From Chloroflexota bacterium (GTDB taxonomy: Bacteria; Chloroflexota; Limnocylindria; Limnocylindrales; CSP1-4), in contig JAJYGK010000058.1 of the NCBI GenBank assembly GCA_021790715.1, forward strand, positions 1-12,361: DNA of 12,361 nt, in the 5' to 3' direction. The translations under genes and the position numbers were made by a program. A model generated the notes under the pieces. That model ran no database searches. It saw only the letters and a program-made list of their open reading frames with translations, and had not been told where the DNA came from. Positions 12,333 to 12,361 of the stretch are shown here, one piece after another. Position 1 is the first letter of the stretch, and each line of letters starts with the position of its first letter.

Positions 12333-12351
12333 CTCCAATCATCCTCCAATC
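12333..12351 (-). promoter_or_regulatory. Direct repeats with 11-bp period, candidate OmpR-family operator
   Basis: The minus strand reads GATTGGAG-GAT-GATTGGAG: two identical 8-bp half-sites exactly one helical turn (11 bp) apart. OmpR/PhoB-type winged-helix dimers bind head-to-tail to such repeats. The site lies about 95 bp upstream of the response-regulator gene, so autoregulation is plausible. Confidence 0.5.
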
Positions 12352-12361
12352 CCGCCGGCGC

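Overview
The window is very GC-rich bacterial DNA, gene-dense, with strongly GC-biased third codon positions. The histidine phosphatase / DUF3090 / SCO1664-type trio and an F420-type (Ddn-like) oxidoreductase are typical of Actinomycetota and of high-GC Chloroflexota such as the Limnocylindria-like lineages. The sequence alone does not decide between these. No transposase, integrase, tRNA, rRNA or CRISPR array is visible, so this reads as ordinary chromosome rather than an island.

Left part, 1-2720, minus strand. The order of transcription is a Cof-type HAD phosphatase (1878-2720, TTG start), a 284-bp spacer with a 10-bp inverted repeat and a 24-bp tandem repeat, then a compact operon: MSMEG_4193-type histidine phosphatase (913-1593), DUF3090 protein (279-839), and the N-terminus of an SCO1664-type kinase-fold protein (1-276, cut by the window edge). 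The trio is conserved but has no established function.

Middle, 2861-8345. A cytoplasmic-looking GH15 glucoamylase/glucodextranase (2873-5371) is followed 12 bp later by a SAM methyltransferase (5384-6136), ending in a GC-rich hairpin. Converging on it is a UPF0016/GDT1 divalent-metal exporter (6212-6811). Its leader carries a yybP-ykoY manganese riboswitch (6953-7043) with its own promoter and a mutually exclusive pairing downstream. Divergent from the riboswitch is a glucose 1-dehydrogenase of the archaeal type (7233-8345). Glucoamylase releases beta-D-glucose, which is the substrate of this dehydrogenase, so the two may be metabolically linked although they are not in one operon.

Right part, 8364-12361. 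A signal-less HtrA-like protease (8744-9658) overlaps a Ddn-type oxidoreductase (8364-8747) by a GTGA junction. Divergent from them is an HxlR-type repressor gene (9818-10251) that carries an apparent one-base deletion. A perfect ACTTGC-N5-GCAAGT operator lies inside the protease promoter. The window ends with an OmpR-type response regulator (11533-12240) and its histidine kinase (10271-11536), joined by an ATGA overlap and preceded by 11-bp-period direct repeats of the kind OmpR-family regulators bind.

A recurring feature is a TAnnnT -10 box placed 6-7 bp before the start codon of four genes, with no Shine-Dalgarno sequence, which suggests widespread leaderless transcription.
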